A stretch of DNA of 5,100 nt from Gp13-AA77 sp036521995 (GTDB taxonomy: Bacteria; Acidobacteriota; Terriglobia; UBA7540): positions 1-5,100 of the forward strand of contig DATDGR010000191.1 of NCBI GenBank assembly GCA_036521995.1. The letters run 5' to 3'. Numbering within the stretch: the first letter of the stretch is position 1; the number at the start of each line of letters is the position of its first letter. Made by a program: the position numbers and the translations under genes. Below the pieces are notes generated by a model. That model ran no database searches. It was not told the origin of the DNA and was given only the letters and a program-made list of their open reading frames with translations. Positions 5,034-5,100 of this stretch are shown here, piece after piece.

Positions 5034-5100
5034 CGAGAAGAAGCCCATGTGCTGTAGTCTTGTCTGGAGATGAACGGCGACATTTAGAATCTATGGCGCG
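5030..5100 (+). CDS. IS630-family transposase, N-terminal fragment (partial)
   Basis: ATG 5030 opens a frame running off the window, giving 23 complete codons. The start MPRRSPCAVVLSGDERRHL followed by ESMA matches the typical IS630 transposase beginning (charged start, then I/V-V-L-S-x-x-E/D-R-x-x-L-E-x-x-A), which leads into the helix-turn-helix DNA-binding domain. The catalytic DDE region would lie beyond the window. No other start is possible upstream, because a TAG at 5006-5008 closes the frame and no start codon intervenes. Whether the full gene is intact cannot be judged. Confidence 0.72.
   Translation, partial: MPRRSPCAVVLSGDERRHLESMA

Larger units (their letters stand above)
4943..5100 (+). 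mobile_element. Left part of an IS630-like insertion sequence (continues past the window)
   Basis: The element is inferred from the transposase N-terminus at 5030. Its left border is not proven. IS630 elements insert at TA, and a TA at 4941-4942 would place the end at CTGCCGTTCG (4943). Inside are an inverted repeat CAAATAA (4953-4959)/TTATTTG (4969-4975), a -35-like TTGACG (4973-4978) with only a weak -10 near 4997-5002, and the start-site hairpin at 5008-5033. The right end and any matching terminal repeat lie outside the window. Confidence 0.5.

Noticed and set aside
4707..5083. Two minus-strand frames of 113 and 115 codons with stretches such as GGGGGSRTPVRKA and RRGESNPRPKS
   Set aside because: Their C-terminal halves are the antisense of the tmRNA 3' end. 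The GGSRTPV and GESNPRP peptides are a familiar artefact of translating the T-arm region of tRNA and tmRNA genes backwards.

Overview
The window is GC-rich bacterial DNA. An Acidobacteriota (or similarly placed) host is my best guess. It rests on a GloVer-type repeat protein, an Mla-type ATPase with unusual LSTGM and MVDP motifs, and the tmRNA tag ANTQFALAA. This is inference from family resemblance, not a database match. All recognised genes lie on the + strand.

Layout. 1-117 is the 3' end of an unidentified gene. 118-384 is non-coding leader with a strong hairpin (224-264) and ends in a near-perfect Shine-Dalgarno. 385-1878 encodes a secreted protein: a signal peptide, seven GloVer-type repeats (probably a seven-bladed beta-propeller) and a C-terminal IPT/TIG domain. 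1879-2823 has no convincing intact gene. It holds REP-like nested palindromes, a small AT-rich promoter-like patch, a possible decayed remnant of a REP-associated transposase, a degenerate short repeat in three copies, and a palindrome upstream of the next gene.

2824-3594 is an MlaF-like ABC ATPase. It is followed after 21 bases by an S4-domain rRNA pseudouridine synthase of the RsuA/RluB family (3616-4374), and the two are probably co-transcribed. About 90 bases further on is a complete tmRNA gene (ssrA, 4465-4835) with its own extended -10 promoter, an encoded CCA end and an alanine-type G3-U70 pair. Around 100 bases past the tmRNA an IS630-like insertion sequence begins. Only the first 23 codons of its transposase are inside the window, and its start codon and ribosome-binding site sit inside a hairpin.

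The genes do not form one pathway. The right half is a housekeeping cluster (envelope lipid transport ATPase, rRNA modification, ribosome rescue) bordered by mobile DNA. The left half is a secreted repeat protein followed by repeat-rich spacer. I see no defence system, CRISPR array or other clearly new system. The best leads are the self-sequestering transposase start, the paired-cysteine propeller protein, the isolated Mla-type ATPase, and the repeat-rich spacer.
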